The notes under the pieces: model-generated | Databases searched by the model: none | Seen by the model: only the letters and a program-made list of their open reading frames with translations | Told to the model about the DNA's origin: nothing | Made by a program: the position numbers and the translations under genes | NCBI RefSeq assembly: GCF_014653435.1 | Contig: NZ_BNAO01000001.1 | Coordinates: forward strand, 653,521-717,520 | Direction: 5' to 3' | From: Alishewanella longhuensis | GTDB lineage: Bacteria > Pseudomonadota > Gammaproteobacteria > Enterobacterales > Alteromonadaceae | Length of the DNA stretch: 64,000 nt | Shown: positions 53,608 through 61,965 of the stretch, one piece after another | How the letters are laid out: every line of letters begins with the position of its first letter | Position numbering within the stretch: the stretch's first letter is position 1

Positions 53608-53867
53608 GTACCAGAGTTAAAGAACCAAAACCAGCCAAGCTGATACTGGAATCCAAAGCGAACCGGAGAACCTTGGACAGGGAGCAGTGCCATGAGTGCA
53701 AAAGGTGGCGTTCTCCAGCATGGAAGTATTTTAAAAGTAACTATGGACCAGTACACCTATGTATAAGGTGCGAAGCAAAGGTACTTGACCGATCTTTTGG
53801 TAAGATTGATGTACTGGATAGAGCGAAACACAATGGCCATTTCTATGCCAGAGGTTTTCGACAGTGA
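53604..53867 (+). CDS. Small zinc-knuckle protein coupled to Rep
   Basis: An 87-aa basic protein. Two CxxC pairs (CHEC and CIRC, residues about 29-32 and 53-56) would bind one zinc ion. The ATG overlaps the Rep stop (ATGA), so the two are translated together. Basic N- and C-termini suggest nucleic-acid binding. It may aid Rep at the origin or act as a regulator. No named family is recognised. Confidence 0.7.
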   Translation: MSTRVKEPKPAKLILESKANRRTLDREQCHECKRWRSPAWKYFKSNYGPVHLCIRCEAKVLDRSFGKIDVLDRAKHNGHFYARGFRQ

Positions 53868-54203
53868 TATTGCTATAACCAGAGCTGTGGAGCCTATTAG
53901 CTGCTACAGAGAATAAACCACATCTATAAACGATTGTAAGCCGATGCAATGCCTTTTGCTGATAGCTCATTACGACAGTGAGCAACCACTGTTAAAATCG
54001 ATTTTAGATGTGGTATCAACGTGACTACAAAGTATCCTATCCGAGGAAGCAGTGGTATCGAACAGCGATGGAGTGTGCACGGTATTTTGTGAGTTACCCA
54101 ACACCGTGAAAATAGTTAGCGGATCTGGATTGTATAGCAGGTAAAACAATACGTGGTAATAGTTCCACGTATTGCCTAGTTCGATGGGAAGCCTGAACAG
54201 ATA
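53868..54203. other. Non-coding hairpin-rich region downstream of Rep, possible origin
   Basis: No gene is seen. ACCACATCTA (53917-53926) and TAGATGTGGT (54005-54014) form a 10-bp stem that continues imperfectly inward through CGATT-type pairing over a 98-bp span. GCTCA/TGAGC pairs inside it. CACGGT/ACCGTG pair at 54078-54108. This may be a double- or single-strand origin for the adjacent HUH Rep, or a structured RNA. Confidence 0.5.
54147..54174 (-). terminator. Terminator of the small minus-strand gene pair
   Basis: CAATACGTGG, 8-base loop, CCACGTATTG. On the minus strand TTTT follows the stem. It lies 30 bases after the stop of the gene ending at 54204. Confidence 0.75.
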
Positions 54204-54464
54204 TTAAGACTTTTTACTGGAAACCCGTTTTTTAATGGTGCTGTAGTAAGTAGCTGCACCAGCTGGGGTTAATTCACAGTGCTTGACGAATTCATCAATA
54301 ATATCTTTACGGGGGATATGTGGATCATCCGCCAGTAACTTGCCGTAAAGAGCCGTAGCCCGTTCCATTTTAGTAGCTGGTCCTTTTGCATTTGTATCTG
54401 TAACAGGGGCTGCTGCATCAGCTTTAACAGGTTTAGTTGCTGGTAAGTTGTTGCCAGATTTCAT
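54204..54464 (-). CDS. Hypothetical small basic protein
   Basis: An 86-aa protein from ATG 54464 (AAGGAG upstream). It has an Ala/Lys/Thr-rich disordered first third and a helical C-terminus (ALYGKLLADDPHIPRKDIIDEFVKHCELTPAGAATYYSTIKKRV). The C-terminal block could be a small DNA-binding helical domain; similar blocks occur in phage-type regulators. Its start lies inside the previous gene's 3' end (32-base overlap), so the two are co-expressed. The family is unknown. Confidence 0.65.
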   Translation of the reverse strand: MKSGNNLPATKPVKADAAAPVTDTNAKGPATKMERATALYGKLLADDPHIPRKDIIDEFVKHCELTPAGAATYYSTIKKRVSSKKS

Positions 54465-54642
54465 TGGTAATCTCCTTAATTTCAGTATCAGAAACACATT
54501 CCAGACCGGATACATCTTCAAGCAGCATCCCAGAGAGTTCATCGACTGTTTCACGGGTTAAAGCTTGCCCACTAAGCAATTCAGCGACCATTTCTGACAG
54601 CTGGATAATTTGCTCTGCGGTAAGGTGTTTATCGGTAATCAT
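54433..54642 (-). CDS. Hypothetical 69-aa acidic protein
   Basis: A 69-aa Leu/Glu-rich protein that is mainly helical (AEQIIQLSEMVAELLSGQALTRETVDELSGMLLEDV). GGAA lies 9 bases before the ATG. It overlaps the following 86-aa gene by 32 bases in another frame, a compact arrangement seen in phage-like regulators. It could pair with that basic protein, since one is acidic and the other basic. The role is unknown. Confidence 0.6.
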   Translation of the reverse strand: MITDKHLTAEQIIQLSEMVAELLSGQALTRETVDELSGMLLEDVSGLECVSDTEIKEITNEIWQQLTSN

Positions 54643-54761
54643 GGTTTGTGTTCCATTGGTTTTGATGGGGTAAGCATCAAACCGTTTACCCTTAATGGCA
54701 ACGCGTTGACCCTAAAACTTTTTAGCGGGATGGTGGTACTACAACATCAGGAGGTATCACT

Positions 54762-54950
54762 ATGAACGAGCAAATAATCCGTTATCCGAATGGCCAGATT
54801 ATCGGACGTATACGGGAGTTACCCGACAGGATTGAAGCCAGAGCACCAGGTGGGGTGTTGTTGGGGTGGTACTGTAAAGTATCAGACCGAACCCGTTACG
54901 CAACTGGCGTACAGTTTGCCATTGGTAACGCAGTTCGGATGCTGTTGTAG
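54762..54950 (+). CDS. Hypothetical 62-aa protein
   Basis: A 62-aa protein with a strong AGGAGG site 8 bases before the ATG. The sequence looks like small beta-rich repeats (YPNGQIIGRIRELPDRIEA, then GGVLLGWYCKVSDRTRYATGVQFAIGNAV), a pattern also seen in other small element proteins. The function is unknown. It is convergent with the 81-aa gene, two bases away. Confidence 0.65.
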   Translation: MNEQIIRYPNGQIIGRIRELPDRIEARAPGGVLLGWYCKVSDRTRYATGVQFAIGNAVRMLL

Positions 54951-54951
54951 C

Positions 54952-55197
54952 TTACTTTTTCTTGCGTTGATTATCAGGTATTGCCTTAACCTTTGCGGAT
55001 TTCGGTAATGCCTTTTGAAACGGAGCTTTAGCACGATACTCCAAGTAAATAACGTGTTCTCCGGTTTTTTCATCAAAGCCCTGTTTAACCCGTTTGAGTT
55101 TTGACGGTAAATCAGTAGTAAGACCAAATAACTTGTCCAGCCACTTACGGACGGCTTCCCAGCCGTTACTTTCCGTTAAAATATCATCGACTTTCAT
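54952..55197 (-). CDS. Hypothetical 81-aa basic protein downstream of integrase
   Basis: An 81-aa Lys-rich protein. Its ATG overlaps the integrase TGA (ATGA), so it is translated with the recombinase. It has an amphipathic N-terminus (WEAVRKWLDKLFGL) and a basic tail (PKSAKVKAIPDNQRKKK). Proteins in this place can be recombination directionality factors, but it has no recognisable excisionase fold. It is convergent with the 62-aa gene. Confidence 0.6.
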   Translation of the reverse strand: MKVDDILTESNGWEAVRKWLDKLFGLTTDLPSKLKRVKQGFDEKTGEHVIYLEYRAKAPFQKALPKSAKVKAIPDNQRKKK

Positions 55198-56279
55198 TGT
55201 AGTTCTCCTTGTGTGAGACGATGCAGGTTTTCCAATACATCACGCGCTTTTGCGCTGACATCTTTGCGTTCAAGGTGTGCGTAAATCTGTGTGGTTGAAA
55301 CATCGGTATGCCCTAAAATGCTGGCAACTTCATAGAGTGATAATCCAGCCTGTACCAATCTGCTGGCACAGGTATGACGCAAATCATGGATTTTAAAATC
55401 AGTAATACCAGCACGTTGAAAAGCAGAACGAATACCTTTTGACTGATAACCCCGTTGCTGACCATCCAGATTGGTAAACAGGTGATCATCACTTACCCGA
55501 TCTGAATAACGACGGGTGAGAATATCTTTTACCCGACTGGTCATGTAAATGATGGACTCATTGCGAACTTTAGGACGCCACAGGTTGATTATTCCATTTT
55601 CCAGATCGATGGCTGACCACTTGATATTAGCTATTTCACTGTAACGAGCACCCGTATCCAGCAGTAACACCACCAAATCGTAGTTATCCTGATACATCCG
55701 GTTTTCAGCAGCAGGACGAAACTCATAATCAGGGCGATATGGCCGTTTACGTTTTGGATCTAAATCGGCCAGTAACCGTGCTTCTTCATCGTGTGATAGA
55801 TAGCGTAACCTGTGCTTATTAAGCTTAACTTTGGGAAAGGTTAACGGTTTAATCTGATAGCCATGATCTTTAGCCCATGCAATAGCACTGCGAATAGCTT
55901 GCAGGTTATGCTTTATGGTTTGAGGTGCCATACCATCAGCTTCACGACTGGACTTAAATTTGTTTAAATCCCAATCCCGTAGTTCATCGATAAACACCGA
56001 TGTATCCATCTTGGATTCGATAGCAGGTAGGTTGTTTTTTGCATACACACTGCTGCCTGTATTGGCTTTGCTTTGAACGTAGCCGTTTAAAGCATCTTTT
56101 AAGGTAATGCGTGGCCGTTCACCAAGTTCTTCAATCCGGTGAATTTCATCACGCCAATCCCGTTCCATGCGTTCAGCTGTGCGCTTGTTGGTGGTTTTTG
56201 AGCTTTTGCAGTAGGTTTTACCGTTATGGTTAAACTGGATGTAGTAATTACCCATGCCGTTTCGTTTAAATACACTCAT
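55194..56279 (-). CDS. Tyrosine recombinase/integrase 1
   Basis: A 361-aa phage-type integrase. The N-terminal arm-binding-like part has NYYIQFNHNGKTYCKSSK and the SAM-like core-binding part spans about 75-160. The catalytic domain has Arg in LDTGARYSEI, His/Arg in IHDLRHTCASRLVQAG and His/Tyr in LGHTDVSTTQIYAHLE. The catalytic set appears complete. AAGGAAT precedes the ATG. It catalyses strand exchange at attP and attB. It is the second of two tandem recombinase genes. Confidence 0.9.
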   Translation of the reverse strand: MSVFKRNGMGNYYIQFNHNGKTYCKSSKTTNKRTAERMERDWRDEIHRIEELGERPRITLKDALNGYVQSKANTGSSVYAKNNLPAIESKMDTSVFIDELRDWDLNKFKSSREADGMAPQTIKHNLQAIRSAIAWAKDHGYQIKPLTFPKVKLNKHRLRYLSHDEEARLLADLDPKRKRPYRPDYEFRPAAENRMYQDNYDLVVLLLDTGARYSEIANIKWSAIDLENGIINLWRPKVRNESIIYMTSRVKDILTRRYSDRVSDDHLFTNLDGQQRGYQSKGIRSAFQRAGITDFKIHDLRHTCASRLVQAGLSLYEVASILGHTDVSTTQIYAHLERKDVSAKARDVLENLHRLTQGELQ

Positions 56280-56411
56280 TGTTGGATTCCTTGCATCGTT
56301 ACAATGCGGTTACTTTCCAACTATTTATGCTTACGGAAAACGGGGGATAGCCAAGCTTGGCGGCACTTTTACTAAAAATGTGGTCGAAGCTTGGTAGCAA
56401 GTAATCAGGTA
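56280..56411. other. Gap between the two recombinase genes with a palindrome
   Basis: 132 bases with no gene. GCCAAGCTTGGC at 56350-56361 is a perfect 12-bp palindrome, and AAGCTTGG recurs at 56386-56393. It may be an operator or a promoter region for integrase 1. Confidence 0.4.
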
Positions 56412-57428
56412 TCAGTTATTAAGGATTTTCATGGCTTGCTCAGCTACCGTTGCTTGTTCCAGATGCGAGTAACGTTGGCTCATGGAAATACTGGAATGGC
56501 CCAAAATTTTCGATACAGCAAACAAGCTCATGCCATTTTTAACCAGTTTACTGGCTGTGCTATGACGGATGCTGTGGGTGCAAAAATCATCTAAGCCAGC
56601 CTGTTTGTAAGCCTTTTGAATGGTTTTTGGTGTAGTGCGACGAATGCCACCTGATTTTGATGGAAACACCAGTGACAAACCCTGATTGATCTCTGCTCTG
56701 CGTTGCAGGATAGCCAGTGACCTATCTGTAAGCTTTAACAGTGATTCAGTTTGCGTTTTGGTGCGCCATACACGCAGTTCACCAGCAGCTAAATCCACTG
56801 AATCCCATGTAAGTTGCTGGATTTCGTTTAAACGTGCTGCGGTATCAAGCAATAACACCACCAAATCGTAATCATCGGGGTTTTTGTGAGTTTGCAGGAT
56901 TGCCAGTAAACGTTGTTCTTCTGAATCTGACAGGGTGCGGGTTCTCTGGTTGCTGACTTTTAAACGTGGTATAACCAGATTAGTTGGTTGCAGATAGCCT
57001 GCCGATTTAGTGAAGTTGATCACCCCTTTTAACGTGGTGAACATTAAACGAATGGTGCCATCGGATACATCATCTTGCCGACGAAGTGCAACTAAGCGGT
57101 TTAAATGACCACCGTTTAAGCCATGTAAACCGTTTTTAAGTGAGTACACTCTGTTCAGTTGAGTACGTAGCGTGGTGATCTGTGTTTTAAGGTTACGACC
57201 ATTCACTGAACCAGCTTTGGTTTTAGCATAATCAGCAATGGCCTGTTCCAAAGTGATGGTTTGTTGTTCACCTAACACCACCTGACGATATAGCTGCTCA
57301 CGTAGTTGAGCTTCAAAGCGCAAAGCATCCGACTTTTTAGTTGTTTTGGTGCTACGGATAACGGTTTTGCCGTTAATGGTGATTTCACAGTAGTAGTTAG
57401 ATGAGTTTTTACGTTTGTAGATTGCCAT
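56412..57428 (-). CDS. Tyrosine recombinase/integrase 2
   Basis: A 338-aa tyrosine recombinase from ATG 57428 (MAIYKRKNSSNYYCEI); a TTG at 57488 would add 20 residues but has no site. The catalytic set is Arg in LDTAARLNEIQQLTW, His/Arg in THSIRHSTASKLVKNG and His/Tyr in LGHSSISMSQRYSHLE. It resembles integrase 1 in layout but differs in sequence. The N-terminus is the same short Lys/Tyr strand type, suggesting a shared DNA arm-binding domain. Two full-length integrases in one element are unusual. Confidence 0.88.
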   Translation of the reverse strand: MAIYKRKNSSNYYCEITINGKTVIRSTKTTKKSDALRFEAQLREQLYRQVVLGEQQTITLEQAIADYAKTKAGSVNGRNLKTQITTLRTQLNRVYSLKNGLHGLNGGHLNRLVALRRQDDVSDGTIRLMFTTLKGVINFTKSAGYLQPTNLVIPRLKVSNQRTRTLSDSEEQRLLAILQTHKNPDDYDLVVLLLDTAARLNEIQQLTWDSVDLAAGELRVWRTKTQTESLLKLTDRSLAILQRRAEINQGLSLVFPSKSGGIRRTTPKTIQKAYKQAGLDDFCTHSIRHSTASKLVKNGMSLFAVSKILGHSSISMSQRYSHLEQATVAEQAMKILNN

Positions 57429-57685
57429 CTTGAAACCCGTTATTGAACTGATAATGGGTACTATCCGGTCAATAGGGTAAAGAGCCAACAGCTAACAACA
57501 GCAATGGTTTGCATACGTTAAAACCATCGAAAATCCATCCGATACACGGATGCGCGCTAATACTTCCCCTAATAGTTTCTCATACAAGCCTATCAAAGCT
57601 GCTGATTTACAGGGGCTTACCTAAAGGGCATACTTATACCTTATAACAATACCTGTCTATCAGGTTAATAATACAAGGATTTTGC
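57429..57685. other. Divergent promoter region between integrase 2 and the PLD nuclease
   Basis: 257 bases with ATGGTTT/AAACCAT (57504-57527) and CATCCG-ATACA-CGGATG (57536-57552) inverted repeats. It probably holds promoters for both directions. No ORF is seen. Confidence 0.5.
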
Positions 57686-58960
57686 ATGTCTAGAATTAGT
57701 TTGATATCCCCCTTAGACCAGCCTTTGAATAACGTTAGACTTTTGGATATTTTAAAAGAATCAATGGAAGATGATTCTGGTTTTACAAGTTTGAGATTTG
57801 TTGTTGCATATGCCAAATCAGGTGTTTTAGCTAAGTTGGAACCCTCTTTCGTCAATTGGTCTTCAAAAGGCGCAAGCTCAAAGTTATTTGTTGGAATTGA
57901 TCAAAAGGTGACTTCCAAGGAAGCTCTAGAAAAGGCTGTTACGCTTTTTGATCATGCATTTATAATCAATCATAAAAGTGTAACTTTCCATCCTAAAATC
58001 TATCTTTTCAGAAATGACGTAAATGGGCGAGTGATTGTTGGTTCAAATAACCTAACTGTTGGTGGTTTGGAATCAAACTTTGAGAGTGCCGTTATCATCG
58101 ATTACGATTTGGAATCTGCGGATGAAGCCAAATTATTTAACGACTTTTGGAACTCTTTGGATAGTCTACTGCTCGCTGAAAATGGTATTTCAATTCAGTT
58201 GGATAGGGATTTAATAGAGAAATTGCACGCTGAAAACTTGCTAGCAGTTGAAACAAAAATACCTGGCTTCGTTGATACAGAGACCAAGTTTCAGAAGAGA
58301 AGTGCACTGTTAGACGAGTTATTTTCAAGTGGGTTTTCAGTAAGTGCAAGCCAATCTGCCAAGAAGAATAAAGACGTGGCGAGTAAGCGAGCTGATACAT
58401 CAACTAAAGTTGCCGCAAATACGAAAGCTGAAGTAGGCATTGCCGAAAGCGCTGTTACTACATATCAGAATACAGTAACTGTAAGCTCGTTTGATACGTT
58501 TCTAATACAGATTAAACCCCATCATAATGGTGAAATCTTTTTAAGTAAAAAAGCTGTCAATGAGCGACCTTATTTTTTTGAGTTCCCATTTAATGGCAGG
58601 ACCACACCGAAAAATCCTAAAAATCCTAGCTACCCGCAAAGAGATCCTGACCCAGTTGTAAATATTTTAGTATACGGGAGCAACTACGATGAGCTTCTAA
58701 AGCTGGAGAAATATCAGCTTAATACGGTTTTTTACGAGGCAAAAAGTGAGATCCGAATTACTTGTAGTCAGCTTGTGGGAATTGTTCCTGAATACTCCAT
58801 CATGATCATGAATAAACCTAAAGGGCGTTCTGTAAGTGAGTTTGATTATGAACTGATTATTCACACTCCAGACAGCCCGGATTATGATATGTGGGTAAGC
58901 AAATGTGATAAAAAAATGCCGAGTGGGGGTAAAAAACCTAGAGGGTATGGGTGGTTGTAA
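57686..58960 (+). CDS. PLD-superfamily nuclease, probable restriction endonuclease
   Basis: A 424-aa protein with a phospholipase D-type active site: FHPKIYLF (His102, Lys104), then GSNNLTVGG (residues 119-127). The same arrangement occurs in BfiI and NgoFVII restriction enzymes, which cut DNA without metal. A Lys/Ala-rich linker separates a C-terminal domain that may recognise DNA. It is convergent with a large methyltransferase, making a restriction-modification pair likely. AAGGA precedes the ATG. Alternatively it is a stand-alone defence nuclease. Confidence 0.78.
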   Translation: MSRISLISPLDQPLNNVRLLDILKESMEDDSGFTSLRFVVAYAKSGVLAKLEPSFVNWSSKGASSKLFVGIDQKVTSKEALEKAVTLFDHAFIINHKSVTFHPKIYLFRNDVNGRVIVGSNNLTVGGLESNFESAVIIDYDLESADEAKLFNDFWNSLDSLLLAENGISIQLDRDLIEKLHAENLLAVETKIPGFVDTETKFQKRSALLDELFSSGFSVSASQSAKKNKDVASKRADTSTKVAANTKAEVGIAESAVTTYQNTVTVSSFDTFLIQIKPHHNGEIFLSKKAVNERPYFFEFPFNGRTTPKNPKNPSYPQRDPDPVVNILVYGSNYDELLKLEKYQLNTVFYEAKSEIRITCSQLVGIVPEYSIMIMNKPKGRSVSEFDYELIIHTPDSPDYDMWVSKCDKKMPSGGKKPRGYGWL

Positions 58961-58992
58961 CAACCACCACTTTCATACATAAATTTAAGAAT

Positions 58993-61860
58993 TTAATCTG
59001 ATGCTTTGTGGAATTTAAGTATCAGATTATTTTCTATAAAGTTTTTTGAGTTGATTTTATTGTCATTTGTAACTGAGACTTTTAAAAACTCACTAGCTAC
59101 AAATCCAACTTGATTCGCGATCAACACCAGCATTTCACATGTGTTGATGTGGAACCAGTCATCACCTAATTTTGTTTTTGAATCCCCGACAACAAAGAAT
59201 GCATCTGCGCCGGGTTTTAGTACTTTAAGACAATTTTCCATCACTGCTTTCATGTCAATGAAATACCTGAATAAGAGTGCTGCTGTATTTTTTTTTCTAA
59301 AACCAGCCTTGGAATCATTCAAATTCCCCAAGCAAATAACTTTAAGCATTTCTTTAGTTTTAACTGGTAGGTCTGAATCGCCATTAATAATGATATCATT
59401 GATTGCATTCAGCTCCTTTTTTGTTATTTCTCTTGAGCCTGTAAGTGACTTTTCAATAGATGATCTTTCGCTAGAACTAAGACTGTTTATAACCAATATA
59501 GATAATCTATCGGTATCAATATAGGGAAGCGCCGTTGCATATGGTGGGCTGGTAACAATGCAATCCACACTGTCTGCATTAAGACCCAGTTTTTCAAAAG
59601 AAAGAAAATCTCTGTTATCTAACAGGCCAATGCTAAAGCTACCTAACTTAACATGCCCCTGTTCGTAACAATTCCAATAGCTTAATAGTTTTCTTGTTTC
59701 TTGTTCAATGGATTTAATGTAAAGCTCAATTACCGGTGCGTCTTCGATCAATTCTTTCCGCTTTCTTATTCTTAAATCACTTGGATCTTGTTGAGATACA
59801 TTTCTTATTATAGAGCTAAGTACAAGTTCAAAGTAGTTTACTATTTTCTTATTCCCATAAACTCTAGCCTTGGAAAGTAAAAAATTAATTTTATTAATTA
59901 CTTTAGGTGGAAACCATGCTCTCACTTCTTCCATTAATATATCTGGAATTTCGCTTTTATATTCCATCTCTACATTGTACGACCCGAGTTCCTTCATTAA
60001 AGCATTTATAGCGTTAAAGACGAGTGTTTTTTCTACCGTTAAAATTTCATTTTTAGCGCGGCTTATACTGATTGCTATGGGGTTAATATCCATACCAAAA
60101 GCATGATTTCCTGAAAGAAATGACTCTAAAACTGTTGTCCCTGAGCCACAAAAAGGATCAAATACTACGCATTCAGTATTACCTTTGCTTCCAATATTAA
60201 CTAGAGATTTAGCTAGCTGTGGGTAAAATTTCCCCTTATACGGATGGAGTCCATGCGTAAAATACGTAGAGTTTTTTCTAACGCGATTACTAATTTCTTC
60301 TTTATAACTTTGATCTGTTGTTATCTTAGAACCATTCTTAAATATAAGCTCATGAGTAAAAGTTAACGCTCTTAACTTTCCAGCTTCTGAAGATAATATC
60401 TTGTCGCCTTCTAAGCATATGTTACTGCTACTTATTTCGGTGCGGTAATCTTTGCCTGTTAACGCTTTTATTTCATGGCGGAGCAACTCTATCTCATAAT
60501 CATAAAATTTGTAATTTAGCTTCGCTAAGGCCAACTCCAATTTTGTATCAGGTTTTCTCAAAATTACAATTTGTTCTTTACGCAAACGACGGCCGGGTTT
60601 TACGAATGAACGTTTTGTTTCATGTAATGGTCGTTCAATTGTGAATGTATGCTCAAAGCCTATTTTCATCGCGACTTTAGCCAATATTTTGTGGGTTTCA
60701 AATACTTCTTCTTTGAAAATAGAGTCACCTACAACTAAAGCAGCATATTTTCCGGGTTTCAGGACCTTAAACATACCATTTAGAGATGCTTCCATATCGT
60801 CTTGATACTCGGCATAGCCAGAATTATTACGCTGATGTTTTAGGTGAGAACCTATTTCTATTTTGCCTAATTCTCTAGGATCATAACCAAGCCAAAACAT
60901 ACGGAATCTATGATATAGGTGATAATCTGTAGCATTAGCATACGGGGGAGATGTAACGATTAAATCAACTGAAGCCTCTTCGAGTTCGGAGACTTTTACC
61001 CTAGAGTCGCCAACAAGGAACTGCCCCATTGAACTGTTTTTAGCTTTGTTCAGACTAACCTTACGAACTACATAGTTTAAACTCTCGATGAATGAGGTGA
61101 GTGTTTCCGCTTGCTCGATTTTATTATCTTTAGCAGTGTATCTAGTTTCTGAATCTTGGTTTGAAACTCTTATTATTATTCTGGAAAATGCGACCAATGC
61201 GATATTTTTAGCTGTTTCTGAAGTTACTGATAGAATTAATCCTCTTATCAGTGATAGCTCCGTGAATACGTAACTTTTGAACCACTTTTCATGGTTTGGA
61301 ATTTCAGGCGCGAAGTGTCCGAAGCGCTTGACGATGTCTGAATATATTTCTAGATCACCGTCAGATTTTATTGCTGATATAAAACTATATATATGAGTTT
61401 TTAGCGAGTCTAAGTCGTCTTCATCTTTTTTATCTAATAATGCGGTTTTAGCTTTTCCAATGACCGCACTCAATGGGTTAGCATCAATTGAGACCGCCTG
61501 TCTCCCCAGTCTTACTGCTTCAGTAGCTGTGGTGCAGCTTCCGCTGAAAGGATCAAGTACTAGATCACCTCTTTCACTTAACCCCAAAATTAAATTTTCT
61601 GGAATTTGAGGGATGAACTTCGCAGGGTAGGGGTGGATGTCATGAGTGAACTGAGATGTATTATCATCGGTAAAAGCCCAATCGATATCCTTTAGTGCAT
61701 CAAGATTGAGTTCTTTAGGAGATTGGGTATCTGAAGTTTCTTCAAGTAAGAGGTCAATCTGTTCTGAAAACCAACTATGCACAGTGTGCCCTTTGGCTTT
61801 CAGGGAGTTTTTGAGTTCTCTTTCATGAGTTGTGGGGATATCGATTGTAAGTTTGGACAT
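58993..61860 (-). CDS. Double-domain DNA methyltransferase (N4/N6-type)
   Basis: A 955-aa protein with two amino-methyltransferase modules in tandem. Module 1 has the SAM motif VLDPFSGSCTT near residue 102 and the catalytic TSPPYA near 304. Module 2 has VFDPFCGSGTT near 567 and TSPPYATALP near 770. The N-terminus (TTHERELKNSLKAKGHTVHSW) looks like a small DNA-binding or dimer segment. Two catalytic units in one chain suit modification of both strands of a non-palindromic site, as with the two methyltransferases of BfiI. It is the likely guard of the PLD nuclease. Confidence 0.82.
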   Translation of the reverse strand: MSKLTIDIPTTHERELKNSLKAKGHTVHSWFSEQIDLLLEETSDTQSPKELNLDALKDIDWAFTDDNTSQFTHDIHPYPAKFIPQIPENLILGLSERGDLVLDPFSGSCTTATEAVRLGRQAVSIDANPLSAVIGKAKTALLDKKDEDDLDSLKTHIYSFISAIKSDGDLEIYSDIVKRFGHFAPEIPNHEKWFKSYVFTELSLIRGLILSVTSETAKNIALVAFSRIIIRVSNQDSETRYTAKDNKIEQAETLTSFIESLNYVVRKVSLNKAKNSSMGQFLVGDSRVKVSELEEASVDLIVTSPPYANATDYHLYHRFRMFWLGYDPRELGKIEIGSHLKHQRNNSGYAEYQDDMEASLNGMFKVLKPGKYAALVVGDSIFKEEVFETHKILAKVAMKIGFEHTFTIERPLHETKRSFVKPGRRLRKEQIVILRKPDTKLELALAKLNYKFYDYEIELLRHEIKALTGKDYRTEISSSNICLEGDKILSSEAGKLRALTFTHELIFKNGSKITTDQSYKEEISNRVRKNSTYFTHGLHPYKGKFYPQLAKSLVNIGSKGNTECVVFDPFCGSGTTVLESFLSGNHAFGMDINPIAISISRAKNEILTVEKTLVFNAINALMKELGSYNVEMEYKSEIPDILMEEVRAWFPPKVINKINFLLSKARVYGNKKIVNYFELVLSSIIRNVSQQDPSDLRIRKRKELIEDAPVIELYIKSIEQETRKLLSYWNCYEQGHVKLGSFSIGLLDNRDFLSFEKLGLNADSVDCIVTSPPYATALPYIDTDRLSILVINSLSSSERSSIEKSLTGSREITKKELNAINDIIINGDSDLPVKTKEMLKVICLGNLNDSKAGFRKKNTAALLFRYFIDMKAVMENCLKVLKPGADAFFVVGDSKTKLGDDWFHINTCEMLVLIANQVGFVASEFLKVSVTNDNKINSKNFIENNLILKFHKASD

Positions 61861-61965
61861 ATCAAATCTGGGTTATTATCAATAATCCCAGAATCTCATT
61901 TTTAGTGCTATTTTTCAATGGTGACTACAAATTTTATAGCTCATCCAGCATATTCAACATGTAAT

